Assembly (NCBI RefSeq): GCF_000805455.1
Contig: NZ_JSUS01000064.1
Location: forward strand, 1-64,000
From: Acinetobacter sp. A47
GTDB lineage: Bacteria; Pseudomonadota; Gammaproteobacteria; Pseudomonadales; Moraxellaceae
DNA length: 64,000 nucleotides
Direction of reading: 5' to 3'
Position 1 is the stretch's first letter, and every line of letters starts with the position of its first letter. This document shows positions 17,934-26,585 of this stretch, piece after piece. The position numbers and the translations under genes are program-made. Under the pieces are notes generated by a model that did not search any database, had not been told where the DNA came from, and worked only from the letters and a program-made list of their open reading frames with translations.

Positions 17934-18117
17934 TTAAATATCAACTACCTGCATCATAAAATGAGAATAATATCTATCTAAGATGTGATCACAAAAAAAT
18001 ATAGTTAGCATCACTTTCAAAATGGTTAATTACAGAATTTTCAATTATAAAACTATTTAAATTATCTTTATTACCACATAAAATAGTTAATATAACAAAA
18101 ATCACTCTTAAAAACAT
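17934..18117 (-). pseudogene. Shortened, frameshifted lipoprotein of the same family (member 2)
   Basis: From ATG 18117 the frame reads a lipoprotein signal (MFLRVIFVILTILCG) and stops at 17989. The stop follows a run of seven T residues; with six, the frame continues through NYIFCD, matching YIFCDG of the paralogue at 18760-19215, and ends at 17934. The middle of the family sequence is missing, so it is a deleted and frameshifted copy. The rest of the 17842-18239 gap holds nothing else I can support. Confidence 0.5.
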
Positions 18118-18239
18118 GTATTAAACCGAATAATCAATAAGCTTTCATAAAAAATCATTTATCACAATTACACTAAACCACCTTATATTAACATCAATTT
18201 AAATTTTAAAATTATTCTAAATTCAATTTCCTATTCCAC

Positions 18240-18709
18240 TTAACTCCTACTTCTCAAATAACACTCATTTAAAGTACCATTAGCAGTATGTCTAAGAAAA
18301 ATATTCCAATTCTTTTTGAGCTGTTTACCGATATCTCCCCGGCCTAGTTCATTGTTACCGACAAGCACTTGTGGAGGAATTATTTCTAATTGGCGAGAAC
18401 CTTGGCAAAAAATATAGCCTTCATTAATTTTTGATCTAAAAATCCAATTTTTTTTAGGCAATATCTGATCTTTATAATTTTCAAACTCTTCCATACTCAA
18501 ATTTTCAACATTAATTTTATAAACAACACATTTGAAGAAAACGATTGATAACTTCTCTCACTTTCTAGCTTATCTCCAAAAACATCTTTAGCCTCTCTTT
18601 TTAACTCCATATTAATTGGATGATTACTTTCTCTAGTCTCAATATTTTCATCTTGTGCACAGGATGTTAACAACATGAGAATTAAAAATAATTTATATAC
18701 ATCTTTCAT
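18240..18709 (-). pseudogene. Frameshifted lipoprotein of the same family (member 3)
   Basis: Two adjoining frames form one gene. The first (18709 to 18497) encodes a lipoprotein signal (LMLLTSCAQDE) and the N-terminal half. The second (to 18240) continues with EEFENYKDQ, GYIFCQGSRQLEIIPP and a late W-N-I. Restoring one base near 18519-18530 joins them into a 156-residue protein whose junction (VYKINVENL) aligns with AYKIKADKF of the intact paralogue at 18760-19215. Either the gene is inactivated or the sequence lacks one base here. Confidence 0.75.
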
Positions 18710-18759
18710 TATATAAAAATATACACTCCACTCAAAAAAATATATTTAAAATATAAAAA

Positions 18760-19215
18760 TTATTTATTGAAGTCATAACAAACATAGCGCTTAGTATTAT
18801 TTGGTGACATAAATATTACATGCCAAAAGTCATCCAACTGCATACCAGCAGAACCTTTAACTAAAACTTCATTTTTAGAAACAATTCTAGGTGATATTAT
18901 CTCCAATTGCCTTTTCCCATCACAAAAAATATAACTTTCATTATACTTTTTATAGAAAGACCATCCCATTTTTTTTAAATCTTTACTCTCTTCTTTCATA
19001 AAAAAATTAATATCAAATTTATCTGCTTTAATTTTATATGCCACGGTGTTATCAGTATATGAAGAATAAGCACTTAAGTCTTCAACAGTACCATTAAATA
19101 AAACTTCTGCCTCATCAACAAATCTTTGATTAACCTGATCTAAATAAGGCTTTTGCACATTATCTTTACTACAACCACTCAGAATAATTAAAACACTCCA
19201 AATAATTCTTTTCAT
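18760..19215 (-). CDS. Small lipoprotein, probable immunity protein of the Rhs tip (member 4)
   Basis: 151 residues with a lipobox (IILSGC, Cys15) and the family core KKMGWSFYKK, YIFCDGKRQLEIISP and a late DFWHVIF, then a cysteine near the C terminus. Its ATG lies three bases after the stop of the Rhs tip and has a good ribosome site (AAGGAAAT). Being directly downstream of a polymorphic toxin tip is the usual place for the cognate immunity gene. A lipid-anchored immunity protein would imply a toxin acting in the periplasm or membrane; this is inference. Confidence 0.72.
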   Translation of the reverse strand: MKRIIWSVLIILSGCSKDNVQKPYLDQVNQRFVDEAEVLFNGTVEDLSAYSSYTDNTVAYKIKADKFDINFFMKEESKDLKKMGWSFYKKYNESYIFCDGKRQLEIISPRIVSKNEVLVKGSAGMQLDDFWHVIFMSPNNTKRYVCYDFNK

Positions 19216-19218
19216 AGC

Positions 19219-20271
19219 TTATTTCCTTAATCTACTTATCTGATAACATTTTCGTGATACCCACATCTGCATTGATGCCTGTAGTTCCAACCACAAACTC
19301 AACAGCTCTTGCTTTATAAACCGGGCTATTTTTCGTAAACATTGGTATAACATAGTTACCCCCCCCCCACTAGGCCCTACAACTATACCTGCCGAAGCAG
19401 AAGCGCCATTAACAAATTGATCTGTTAAATATTCCATACCTCTCTCTTTAACAAGTTTTTTATCAAGCCCTGTAATAACTCCAACAGCGCAACTAGCTCC
19501 AACTAAATCTTTAGAACTTTTCGGTGAGGATTGCGTGATTAAAGCCACTTTAGAACCCGCGATATACCATCCCTGTGCTTGATCTGCCCATAAATTTTTA
19601 ACGATAGTTACGTTATGCCCTAATAACCCTCCACCGCATGCTAAATAATCAGCTTTTATAGCCGCGCATTGATATTTACTGCAATGATTTGTAATAATTT
19701 CATTTTGAATTTCAGGTACTGTACTACCTGAAGGCATTATTACTTCATCTGAAAGATAGATTTCCTTCAAACTTCTTTTCTGCGTGGTTCGTTCTAGCTG
19801 TATTTGTCTTTCTTTTTCCGCTGCTTTTTGCTTCGCTTGCTCATTTGCAAGTTTAGCCTGCTCAGTTGCTTTACGCTGACGCTCTAAAATCAGAGCATTC
19901 CTACGGTTAAAGTCTTGAGAATAACGTTCATAGTTTGACTGATTAGAATTCTTATTTTTCTCTGCCATCAAGCCCATTGGATCGCCCCATTGAGTGGGAT
20001 CACTTACATAGGCAGAAGTGTTATATCCACCAAATAACCCAATCGGATCTTTACTCATATACCTTGCACTATACGGCTCATAATAACGATAACGGTTATA
20101 ATGCAGTCCTGTTACATTATCGTAATACTGACCTTGGAATCTCAGATTACTCTGCTCAAATCGATTATCTTTATTTAGCATCTGAATCTCGAGCGCAGCC
20201 CCCCACGTATCCTGAGTAATTTCCCAAACACATTCACCTACTGCGTTAGTCAGTGTTTGTGGTGTTCCCAC
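19219..20271 (-). CDS. 5'-truncated Rhs C-terminal tip with toxin domain and poly-G tract
   Basis: Residues 1-100 are the end of an Rhs core (FQGQYYDNVTGLHYNRYRYY, SKDPIGLFGGYN, and the closing DPMGL at 97-101). A charged, coiled-coil-like linker (about 115-165) and an unrecognised toxin domain (about 170-350) follow. The frame runs upstream only to about 20325, ending at a stop after YRNRVALEQTVFYHCDQV, so the Rhs shell is gone; the GTG at 20271 is nominal. Ten G residues (19359-19368 on the plus strand) interrupt the domain. With ten the tail is unusual and tryptophan/methionine-rich; with eleven or eight it ends more plausibly (VEFVVGTTGINADVGITKML) at 19232; with nine a stop follows at once. 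Confidence 0.75.
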   Translation of the reverse strand: MGTPQTLTNAVGECVWEITQDTWGAALEIQMLNKDNRFEQSNLRFQGQYYDNVTGLHYNRYRYYEPYSARYMSKDPIGLFGGYNTSAYVSDPTQWGDPMGLMAEKNKNSNQSNYERYSQDFNRRNALILERQRKATEQAKLANEQAKQKAAEKERQIQLERTTQKRSLKEIYLSDEVIMPSGSTVPEIQNEIITNHCSKYQCAAIKADYLACGGGLLGHNVTIVKNLWADQAQGWYIAGSKVALITQSSPKSSKDLVGASCAVGVITGLDKKLVKERGMEYLTDQFVNGASASAGIVVGPSGGGVTMLYQCLRKIARFIKQELLSLWLELQASMQMWVSRKCYQISRLRK

Positions 20272-20607
20272 CTGATCACAATGATAAAAAACTGTTTGCT
20301 CTAAAGCTACACGGTTTCTATATGTAGTGCTTTAGCATATCAACTAAATCACACTTGAAAGTCTCCTTTCTGTGATAGCAAATAATTTTTTAAGTAATTT
20401 TATTGATATAACTCAAATATACACCTAATCAATTTACATTTATAGTTTTGACAAATTTACCCAAATTATCATGTCACATCCTACCAAATGATTTTGAAGT
20501 AGAAAATTAGTCTAAATTTTTCTGTTTATGTTGATTTTACGTTCAATATAAGGACAAAAAAACCTCTTTATAGTAAATTATCAAATTATTTATGCTTGAA
20601 ATAAGAT
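20272..20607. other. 336-base gap: Rhs homology breakpoint and Sel1 upstream region
   Basis: Rhs-core coding sequence continues in frame from 20271 to about 20325 and then ends at a stop, marking the breakpoint where the rest of an rhs gene was lost. The remainder is AT-rich, with no gene; it should contain the promoter of the rightward Sel1 gene at 20608. Confidence 0.5.
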
Positions 20608-21453
20608 ATGTTATCTAAAAAAATTTTCTTAACAATTTGTTTGCTTAGTGTACTGAATTCTGGTTGCGCCAGATCAACCGAAAATAACACTAATAATCAA
20701 AATTATAGTTCTAACAATTCAAACTTTGACATAGCTGATATTAGAATAGAAGCTGAAAAAGGTGATCCTGAATCACAATATAATATGGGGGTAATTTATG
20801 CTGATGGATATGAAGATATTCGACCAAATATAAGTGAAGCTATAAAATGGTATTTATCTTCTGCTAAACAAGGAAATATTAATGCTCAATATAATTTAGG
20901 TTTTTTATATAGTAGCAATCCTAATATTAAACATGATTACGAAAAGGCAAAATTTTGGTACGAAAAAGCAGCAAGTCAGGGAGACATCCCCTCATTTAAT
21001 AAATTAGGCTATATATATAGTACAGGACTAGGAGGAGAAAAGAATGAATCAAAAGCTATGGAATATTATTCAATAGCAGCAAATCATGGTGATTCGGATG
21101 CTCAAGCCAATCTTGGGATTATGTTTTTGCATGGTAGAGGAGTAACTCAAGATAAATTAAAAGCTTTTAAGTGGTTCAGCAAATCAGCCCAACAAGGCAT
21201 AAGAAGTTCACAGTACAACCTTGCACTTATGTATTTAACTGGCGATCATATTAAACAGGACTATTCAGAAGCGAGAAAGTGGTTCTTAGAAGCTGCAAAG
21301 CAAGGGGACAGCAATGCGCAATACCATTTAGGTAAAATTTACAAAGATGGATTAGGTGTCGATAAAAGTTTATCTATGTCAAGAACTTGGTTTGAAGAGG
21401 CAGTAAAAAATGGGAATTCTTTTGCTAAAGACGAATTGACCCATTTCAATTAA
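20608..21453 (+). CDS. Sel1-repeat lipoprotein, seven-repeat form
   Basis: 281 residues with a lipobox (SVLNSGC, Cys20) and about six to seven Sel1 repeats of 36 residues, for example ESQYNMGVIYADGYEDIRPN, AQANLGIMFLHGRGVTQDK and AQYHLGKIYKDGLGVDKSLS. It lies on the plus strand, divergent from the Rhs tip. The regular solenoid suggests protein binding at the periplasmic face of the envelope. It is a candidate immunity protein, with no direct evidence for a partner. Confidence 0.8.
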   Translation: MLSKKIFLTICLLSVLNSGCARSTENNTNNQNYSSNNSNFDIADIRIEAEKGDPESQYNMGVIYADGYEDIRPNISEAIKWYLSSAKQGNINAQYNLGFLYSSNPNIKHDYEKAKFWYEKAASQGDIPSFNKLGYIYSTGLGGEKNESKAMEYYSIAANHGDSDAQANLGIMFLHGRGVTQDKLKAFKWFSKSAQQGIRSSQYNLALMYLTGDHIKQDYSEARKWFLEAAKQGDSNAQYHLGKIYKDGLGVDKSLSMSRTWFEEAVKNGNSFAKDELTHFN

Positions 21454-21578
21454 TCAGTCAGCAAGATATTTTGCTCAACTTTATCTATCACAATTATCAT
21501 CACCTCAGTATCATTCTAGTTAACTTATTCGTATTACTTTGATAATAAGGTGATTAAGTATATTTTCAACATGAAAAA

Positions 21579-22409
21579 TTATTCACAATTTATAGTTTGC
21601 TTACATTTAGCGTCCCAATAACTGTACTCTTTATAATTATTTACAGCCTTATAGTAGAGTCTGATATTATAAATTGCATCTGGATCACCTTCTTCAGCCA
21701 TACTATTAATAATACTTATAGCTTTCTCTATATTTTTCTCTACACCATATCCTTTATAATATAAAGTTGCCAACTGAATTTTTGCAAAATCATAATCTTG
21801 TTTGGCTGAAGCATCATACCAATAAAATGACTTTTCATAGTCTTGTTTAACTCCCTCACCATAAAAATACATTTGCCCTAAATTAAATTTAGCATCAGGA
21901 TTACCTAAGTCAGCTGCTTTTTTATAATATAAAAAAGCCTTATCTAAATCTTTATCAATATAATCTCCATTATTATACATTACACCTAAAAGATTAAGAG
22001 CCGGTGCATAATTCTGATCTTCTATGTTATTAAATATTGAAAAAGCTTCAGCTGTATTCCCATCTTCTAGCTTTAATCTTCCAATATTATACATTGCAGG
22101 AATATAATTATTATTACCTGCTTCACTATATAACTTTATTGCTTTTTTTATGTCCTTTTCGACAAATATGCCTTTTTCATAAAAAAAGCCCATTTCATTC
22201 TTTGCAAAGTTATCATTTTTAGCAGCTAACTTCTCAAGTATTTTAAAGGCATTTTTATAGTTCTCATTAGCCATTTCATTTTGATATTTAGAAACATATT
22301 CTTTTTTTTCAATTTCAGAAATACTATCATTGTTTTTTGAATTACAAGCGCCACTAGAAACAAGACAGAAAAGTATAAAAACAAAAGCTATTTTTTTAAA
22401 ATAAAACAC
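21579..22409 (-). CDS. Sel1-repeat lipoprotein
   Basis: 276 residues, lipobox SSGAC (Cys22), then an N-terminal helical segment (ENYKNAFKILEKLAAKND) and about six Sel1 repeats such as NPDAKFNLGQMYFYGEGVKQ and FAKIQLATLYYKGYGVEKNI. The organisation closely parallels the proteins at 22693-23634 and 24410-25276, with a large first helix pair before the repeats, so the three look like one subfamily. The AT-rich codons match the rest of the island. Confidence 0.8.
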   Translation of the reverse strand: MFYFKKIAFVFILFCLVSSGACNSKNNDSISEIEKKEYVSKYQNEMANENYKNAFKILEKLAAKNDNFAKNEMGFFYEKGIFVEKDIKKAIKLYSEAGNNNYIPAMYNIGRLKLEDGNTAEAFSIFNNIEDQNYAPALNLLGVMYNNGDYIDKDLDKAFLYYKKAADLGNPDAKFNLGQMYFYGEGVKQDYEKSFYWYDASAKQDYDFAKIQLATLYYKGYGVEKNIEKAISIINSMAEEGDPDAIYNIRLYYKAVNNYKEYSYWDAKCKQTINCE

Positions 22410-22692
22410 AATTAATCCTTAGATATTAAATCTATTTCCACAATCGGATCTCTATCAAAATACTCTTTACAGAATCGTATCTATAAATTAATAATCCATA
22501 AACTTAATAATTAAAAATCTAATACCTGAATACGATTCTTACTATAAGCAGATATAAGAACCGTTAATAGATAAAAGCTAATCTAAGTATCATTAAGACA
22601 AGCCTTATTTTTAATCAGATACAATATCTAACTTTTATTTTTCTTCAAATAATCCTCTTCATCCATAATTTCCCATTCGCTAGAAGGGTCAT

Positions 22693-23634
22693 CTACTGCG
22701 ATTTGTATACTTTCTCCATTTTTAAAATCCGAATATTTTCTTTAACTACTTTACTATCTAGTTCCCGTAATTTTTTTTGAGCGACATCCAATCCAAACTC
22801 TTTTGCTAAGGTATAATAAGCATACGCAAGATCAAGATCTTGTTTTACTCCATCACCTTTTTCATATAACGATGCCAAATTATAAGCAGCACGAGGTTCA
22901 CCGTTTTCTATTGCTTTTTTATACCAATACACAGATTTTTCAATTGACTTATCGACAACTTCTCCTTTTTTATACATAACAGCAACATTAAATTGTGACG
23001 GTGCATAGTTTTTTTCAGCAGCTTTTAGAGAGTAATCGAAATATTTATGTTTATCTTTCACACCTCCCCAACCCTCATAGTAACAATTAGCTGTATTTGC
23101 AGCTCCTAAACCATAGTCTAAAGATGCTGATTTCTCATAATATTCACATGCTTTTTTTAGATCTTTTTCAAGATAGAAACCATTAAAATACATAAAACCG
23201 ATTGAATTAATAGCCTCAGGTACATTTTTACTCATTGCACTCTTATAGTAGTTATAAGCTTTCTCATAGTCTTGCTTAACTCCATTACCATGAGCATACA
23301 AACTCCCCATATTATTTTCAGCCACCCCATTATTATTTTTTATTGCCTTTTCATACCAATAGATTGATTTTTTAATATCCTTCTTTTGATTTAAATATCC
23401 ATTTTCAAACACTACCCCCACTAAATTTTGCGCAATAGGATTATTATTTTCAGCCTCAACCAATAAAGCATTAAAATATTTTATTTTCTCATTATTGTCT
23501 TTACTTTTTACAACGTTATCAATTTTAGACAAATCTAGGTTAACACCTTGGCTTTCCCCACTAACTTTATTAGCTTGTACATCACAGCCTGTTAAGCTCA
23601 CTAATAAAATTGATAAAAAACTTAAATATCTCAT
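22693..23634 (-). CDS. Sel1-repeat lipoprotein with a probable 3' frameshift
   Basis: 313 residues, lipobox SLTGC (Cys17) and seven Sel1 repeats, including NMGSLYAHGNGVKQDYEKAY and AAYNLASLYEKGDGVKQDL. After KENIRI the present frame ends in an odd tail at 22693. Adding one base in the short A/T runs at 22719-22727 continues it as FKNGESIQIAVDDPSSEWEI and an acidic end, stopping at 22628 (335 residues in total), which looks like the original C terminus. Its ATG overlaps by four bases the stop of the decayed membrane-protein gene at 23631-24098, indicating an old operon. Confidence 0.75.
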   Translation of the reverse strand: MRYLSFLSILLVSLTGCDVQANKVSGESQGVNLDLSKIDNVVKSKDNNEKIKYFNALLVEAENNNPIAQNLVGVVFENGYLNQKKDIKKSIYWYEKAIKNNNGVAENNMGSLYAHGNGVKQDYEKAYNYYKSAMSKNVPEAINSIGFMYFNGFYLEKDLKKACEYYEKSASLDYGLGAANTANCYYEGWGGVKDKHKYFDYSLKAAEKNYAPSQFNVAVMYKKGEVVDKSIEKSVYWYKKAIENGEPRAAYNLASLYEKGDGVKQDLDLAYAYYTLAKEFGLDVAQKKLRELDSKVVKENIRILKMEKVYKSQ

Positions 23635-24098
23635 TTATTAATCCATAAAGAAAAGCCATACACTAAGAATATAACCCCAAGGACGGAACCTAAATACAGG
23701 GAGGAAAGATTTATTAATAGCCAATTTTTATGTTTTCCCTCAAATACATTCACATTCTCTCTATATGTATCTGGAATAATTGATATTGGTTTATTTTTTT
23801 CACCATTTATAGATGAAAAGTGTAACTTTGCAGAAAAGTTTTATAATTTGAGTAGCATATTAAAAACCAATAAGCAACTACAACCAAATCTCCTCCTACT
23901 TTAAAAAACTTTCTCCGCCTCTCTCCAAAGAAAAAAACCAAAAAAACCCTCTTATTTTTTCAATACAAATCTTATTATAAATATATGTAAACCACAATAA
24001 GAAAATACTAAAAGGAATAATTAAAAAACACAAACAAGAAATATATCATCAGCAACTATTATATCTCTAATTCTAATATTTTTTAAATCTTCAAACAT
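23631..24098 (-). pseudogene. Decayed membrane protein, probable immunity gene
   Basis: From ATG 24098 the protein starts MFEDLKNIRIRDIIVADD and runs into a hydrophobic helix, but the frame breaks three times. Each break is repaired by one extra base in an A run (24023-24028, 23903-23908, 23834-23837 on the plus strand). The repaired product has 156 residues with three likely membrane segments (FLIIPFSIFLLWF, VVVAYWFLIC, YLGSVLGVIFLVYGF). It starts 11 bases after a toxin-tail remnant and its stop overlaps the next Sel1 gene, the normal position for an immunity gene. Confidence 0.6.
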
Positions 24099-24109
24099 AA
24101 CTTATATTC

Positions 24110-24271
24110 CTAATTACATACACCTGTATATTTTCTAGCAATCGTAGTTCTACCATAATTACCTACAAAACCAGCGCCAAGATCTAATAATACAGCACCA
24201 ACTCCATCATCTTCTACTCCACTAAATACAATTGGTATTCTAGCTCTTGCAAACGCTATAGTCTCTACTAT
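24110..24271 (-). pseudogene. Toxin C-terminal remnant
   Basis: Fifty-three codons are open, with no start codon and a stop directly upstream. The peptide contains ARIPIVFSGVEDDGVGAVLL and ends YGRTTIARKYTGVCN before TAG. The glycine-rich style resembles the tail of the Rhs tip in this island. The decayed membrane protein gene follows directly, so this is probably the end of a lost effector or Rhs tip. The remaining sequence up to the Sel1 gene at 24410 shows no gene. Confidence 0.5.
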
Positions 24272-24409
24272 TTAATATTCTATATTTCTTATAAAACAAG
24301 TTATCTTGTTACAAAAAAACAAATAACAGGCTATCTAATTTATTGTTCTATATAGAAATATAAATTAATATTTATCTTTGTCTATGTTGCACTAAAGTTT
24401 AAAATTTTT

Positions 24410-25276
24410 ATGAAAAATCTTTTGGTTCTTGCATCACTTATCGTCTTGATTTCATGTGGTAGTACAACACAAGAGCACACTACAAATACGAAGAACTCAA
24501 ATTCAGAAACAGTATATATTTATGACCAAAAAACAAACGGAAAGCTAAAACAGGCAGAAGATTTTATCAATAATGATCAATATGATAAAGCATTTCCAAT
24601 TCTATTAGAGCTTGCTAAACAAGGGAATCCAACCGCCCAGAATGATATTGGTGCAAGTTACCAATATGGATTTAATGGTGAAGCTAATGAAGAAAAAGCT
24701 ATTTATTGGTATACGTTAGCAGCTAAACAAAACCATGCACCATCGATACATAACTTAGGCTTAATAGCATTTAATAAAGCAAAAAATGAAGATGACTATC
24801 AAAAAGCATTAACTCTTTTCGAAAAAGCAGCTAAGCTCGGTTCTTATGAAGCTATTAACTATATTGGTATATATTATGAAAATGGAATTATCTTTCCACA
24901 AGATTCAACAAAAGCTTTAGAAAAATTTCTATTTTCTGCAGAACATGGTAGTGCTGCCGGTCAGTTTAATGTAGGACAAGCATACTATTATGGTAGAGGA
25001 GTTAAGCAAGATTACAAACAGGCATTTGATTGGTATACAAGATCTTCAAATCAAAATTATAGTGCCTCTGCAATTAAATTAGCTATCCTTTATAGAAAAG
25101 GTAAAGGGACAGAAAAAAATATTGATAAAGCAATAGAGTTATTAAAACCATATGCAGAACAGGGTTATGACCTTGCACAATACAATATTTCTCTTTGCTA
25201 TAAAGATAAAAACGAACTAGGAAAGTCTATATACTGGTTAGACCACTATAAGAAAAATCCTAATAAGAGTAATTAA
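24410..25276 (+). CDS. Sel1-repeat lipoprotein next to the candidate effector
   Basis: 288 residues with lipobox VLISC (Cys16), an N-terminal helix pair (DQYDKAFPILLELAKQGN) and about six Sel1 repeats, among them AGQFNVGQAYYYGRGVKQDY. It converges on the LysM protein gene with a single base between the two stop codons. That is unusual for an effector/immunity pair, which is normally co-transcribed, but the strict packing suggests that the two move together. Confidence 0.8.
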   Translation: MKNLLVLASLIVLISCGSTTQEHTTNTKNSNSETVYIYDQKTNGKLKQAEDFINNDQYDKAFPILLELAKQGNPTAQNDIGASYQYGFNGEANEEKAIYWYTLAAKQNHAPSIHNLGLIAFNKAKNEDDYQKALTLFEKAAKLGSYEAINYIGIYYENGIIFPQDSTKALEKFLFSAEHGSAAGQFNVGQAYYYGRGVKQDYKQAFDWYTRSSNQNYSASAIKLAILYRKGKGTEKNIDKAIELLKPYAEQGYDLAQYNISLCYKDKNELGKSIYWLDHYKKNPNKSN

Positions 25277-25277
25277 A

Positions 25278-26573
25278 TTACTCTTTAACTTTTTTATTAT
25301 AAATAAATAAAGGAATTACAATTGAAGCCCCAGCTTGATGATCAATACTTGGGGCCTTTATACTTTTTTTACCTATATTTATCTGCCCCATACCACCAAC
25401 CCCATCTATATCTTTATCCTCTCCAGTATCATAATCTTTTGTCTTAGATTTTACATTCATCAAACCCACATTATAAGCTCCTAAGTTAATACTATTTGTT
25501 AGACTATATCCTGCTCCAGTCAATTCTGAAACATGTTTTGCATTAGTTTTAATATTGCTTCCTGCAAGAGAAAATCCAATATCATCACTTAATTTTTTGA
25601 CGTTCCCACCATGTAAATTTATTGCACTCTTATCAATACTTATAGAGTCTTCAACAGCATAGTATAGCATCCAGTTACCACGAGCATCATAGGCTATTCC
25701 TATTTCTAAGGAAGCGCCTAATATCTCCCACAACTGTGCTCCAATAATTACAGAAATTTGTCGAGTATAATCTCCACTCACTTTAGTAACTGGGAATAAA
25801 CCTTCAGTATATAATTTTCTTAATATTAGTTTTTGATTACTTAGGCCTAAAAATTTTGCAGAATGATTTATTAACTTTAGCCTTTGACCCGCATAAAGAC
25901 TATATGTATCAGTTATTTCATTATCTTGTTTAATTCTTTCTGCATTTAAATTAAATTTTCTTGCAATACTTAATAAAGTATCGCCAGCATTTACAATATA
26001 ATCTATTTCAATAAAATAACCTTCTTTAGGAGCTGCGACTTGAAGCATCATTTGATTTGATGTATTAGCACTTCCAATAAATATTTTCTGACCTACTTTA
26101 ATTTCATTTGCATCAGAAATATTATTATTTTTCATAAGTATAGAAATTTCTTTGTTATATTTTTTGGCTATACTTGCTAAATTTTCACCAGATTTCACCT
26201 GATGATAGTCACTTTCATAATTCTTAGACGCCCCTTTTACTTCTGTTGTAACCAAAATCTTCATCAGACTTAATGGTAGTGTTAATGTTGCTCCATTAAG
26301 AAAATAATCTTTTTCAACATTCTCCTGAAAAATTTGTGTGTAGGTCTTATATTTGGTTGGTCCACCTTTTACAAAAACTCTCAATATACCTTTTTCAGAA
26401 TGTGTATATAAAGTTTTTGTTACTTTTCCTTCTTTTGTAGTTTGATTTTCATCTAAAATCCTAGTTGTAGTAGGAAATACTAAACTTTGAAAAGTCACTT
26501 TATAGTCTAAGTTTGGAATTCCTTCGTCTACATTCTTATATGTAAAGCGTAATTTAAATGCAATATTAGACAT
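25278..26573 (-). CDS. LysM-containing protein downstream of vgrG, candidate T6SS effector or carrier
   Basis: 431 residues without a signal peptide. Residues 1-110 look like a beta-sandwich domain with a TTR-like feel (KEGKVTKTLYTHSEKGILRV). Two LysM motifs follow at about 123-167 (YHQVKSGENLASIAKKYN) and 191-235 (DYIVNAGDTLLSIARKFN). The remaining 195 residues, ending HQAGASIVIPLFIYNKK, match nothing I know. The gene starts 12 bases after the vgrG stop and must share its transcript, so the protein is probably loaded on VgrG. LysM domains suggest a cell-wall target. Enzymatic activity cannot be read from the sequence. Confidence 0.68.
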   Translation of the reverse strand: MSNIAFKLRFTYKNVDEGIPNLDYKVTFQSLVFPTTTRILDENQTTKEGKVTKTLYTHSEKGILRVFVKGGPTKYKTYTQIFQENVEKDYFLNGATLTLPLSLMKILVTTEVKGASKNYESDYHQVKSGENLASIAKKYNKEISILMKNNNISDANEIKVGQKIFIGSANTSNQMMLQVAAPKEGYFIEIDYIVNAGDTLLSIARKFNLNAERIKQDNEITDTYSLYAGQRLKLINHSAKFLGLSNQKLILRKLYTEGLFPVTKVSGDYTRQISVIIGAQLWEILGASLEIGIAYDARGNWMLYYAVEDSISIDKSAINLHGGNVKKLSDDIGFSLAGSNIKTNAKHVSELTGAGYSLTNSINLGAYNVGLMNVKSKTKDYDTGEDKDIDGVGGMGQINIGKKSIKAPSIDHQAGASIVIPLFIYNKKVKE

Positions 26574-26585
26574 TATTTATACCAA

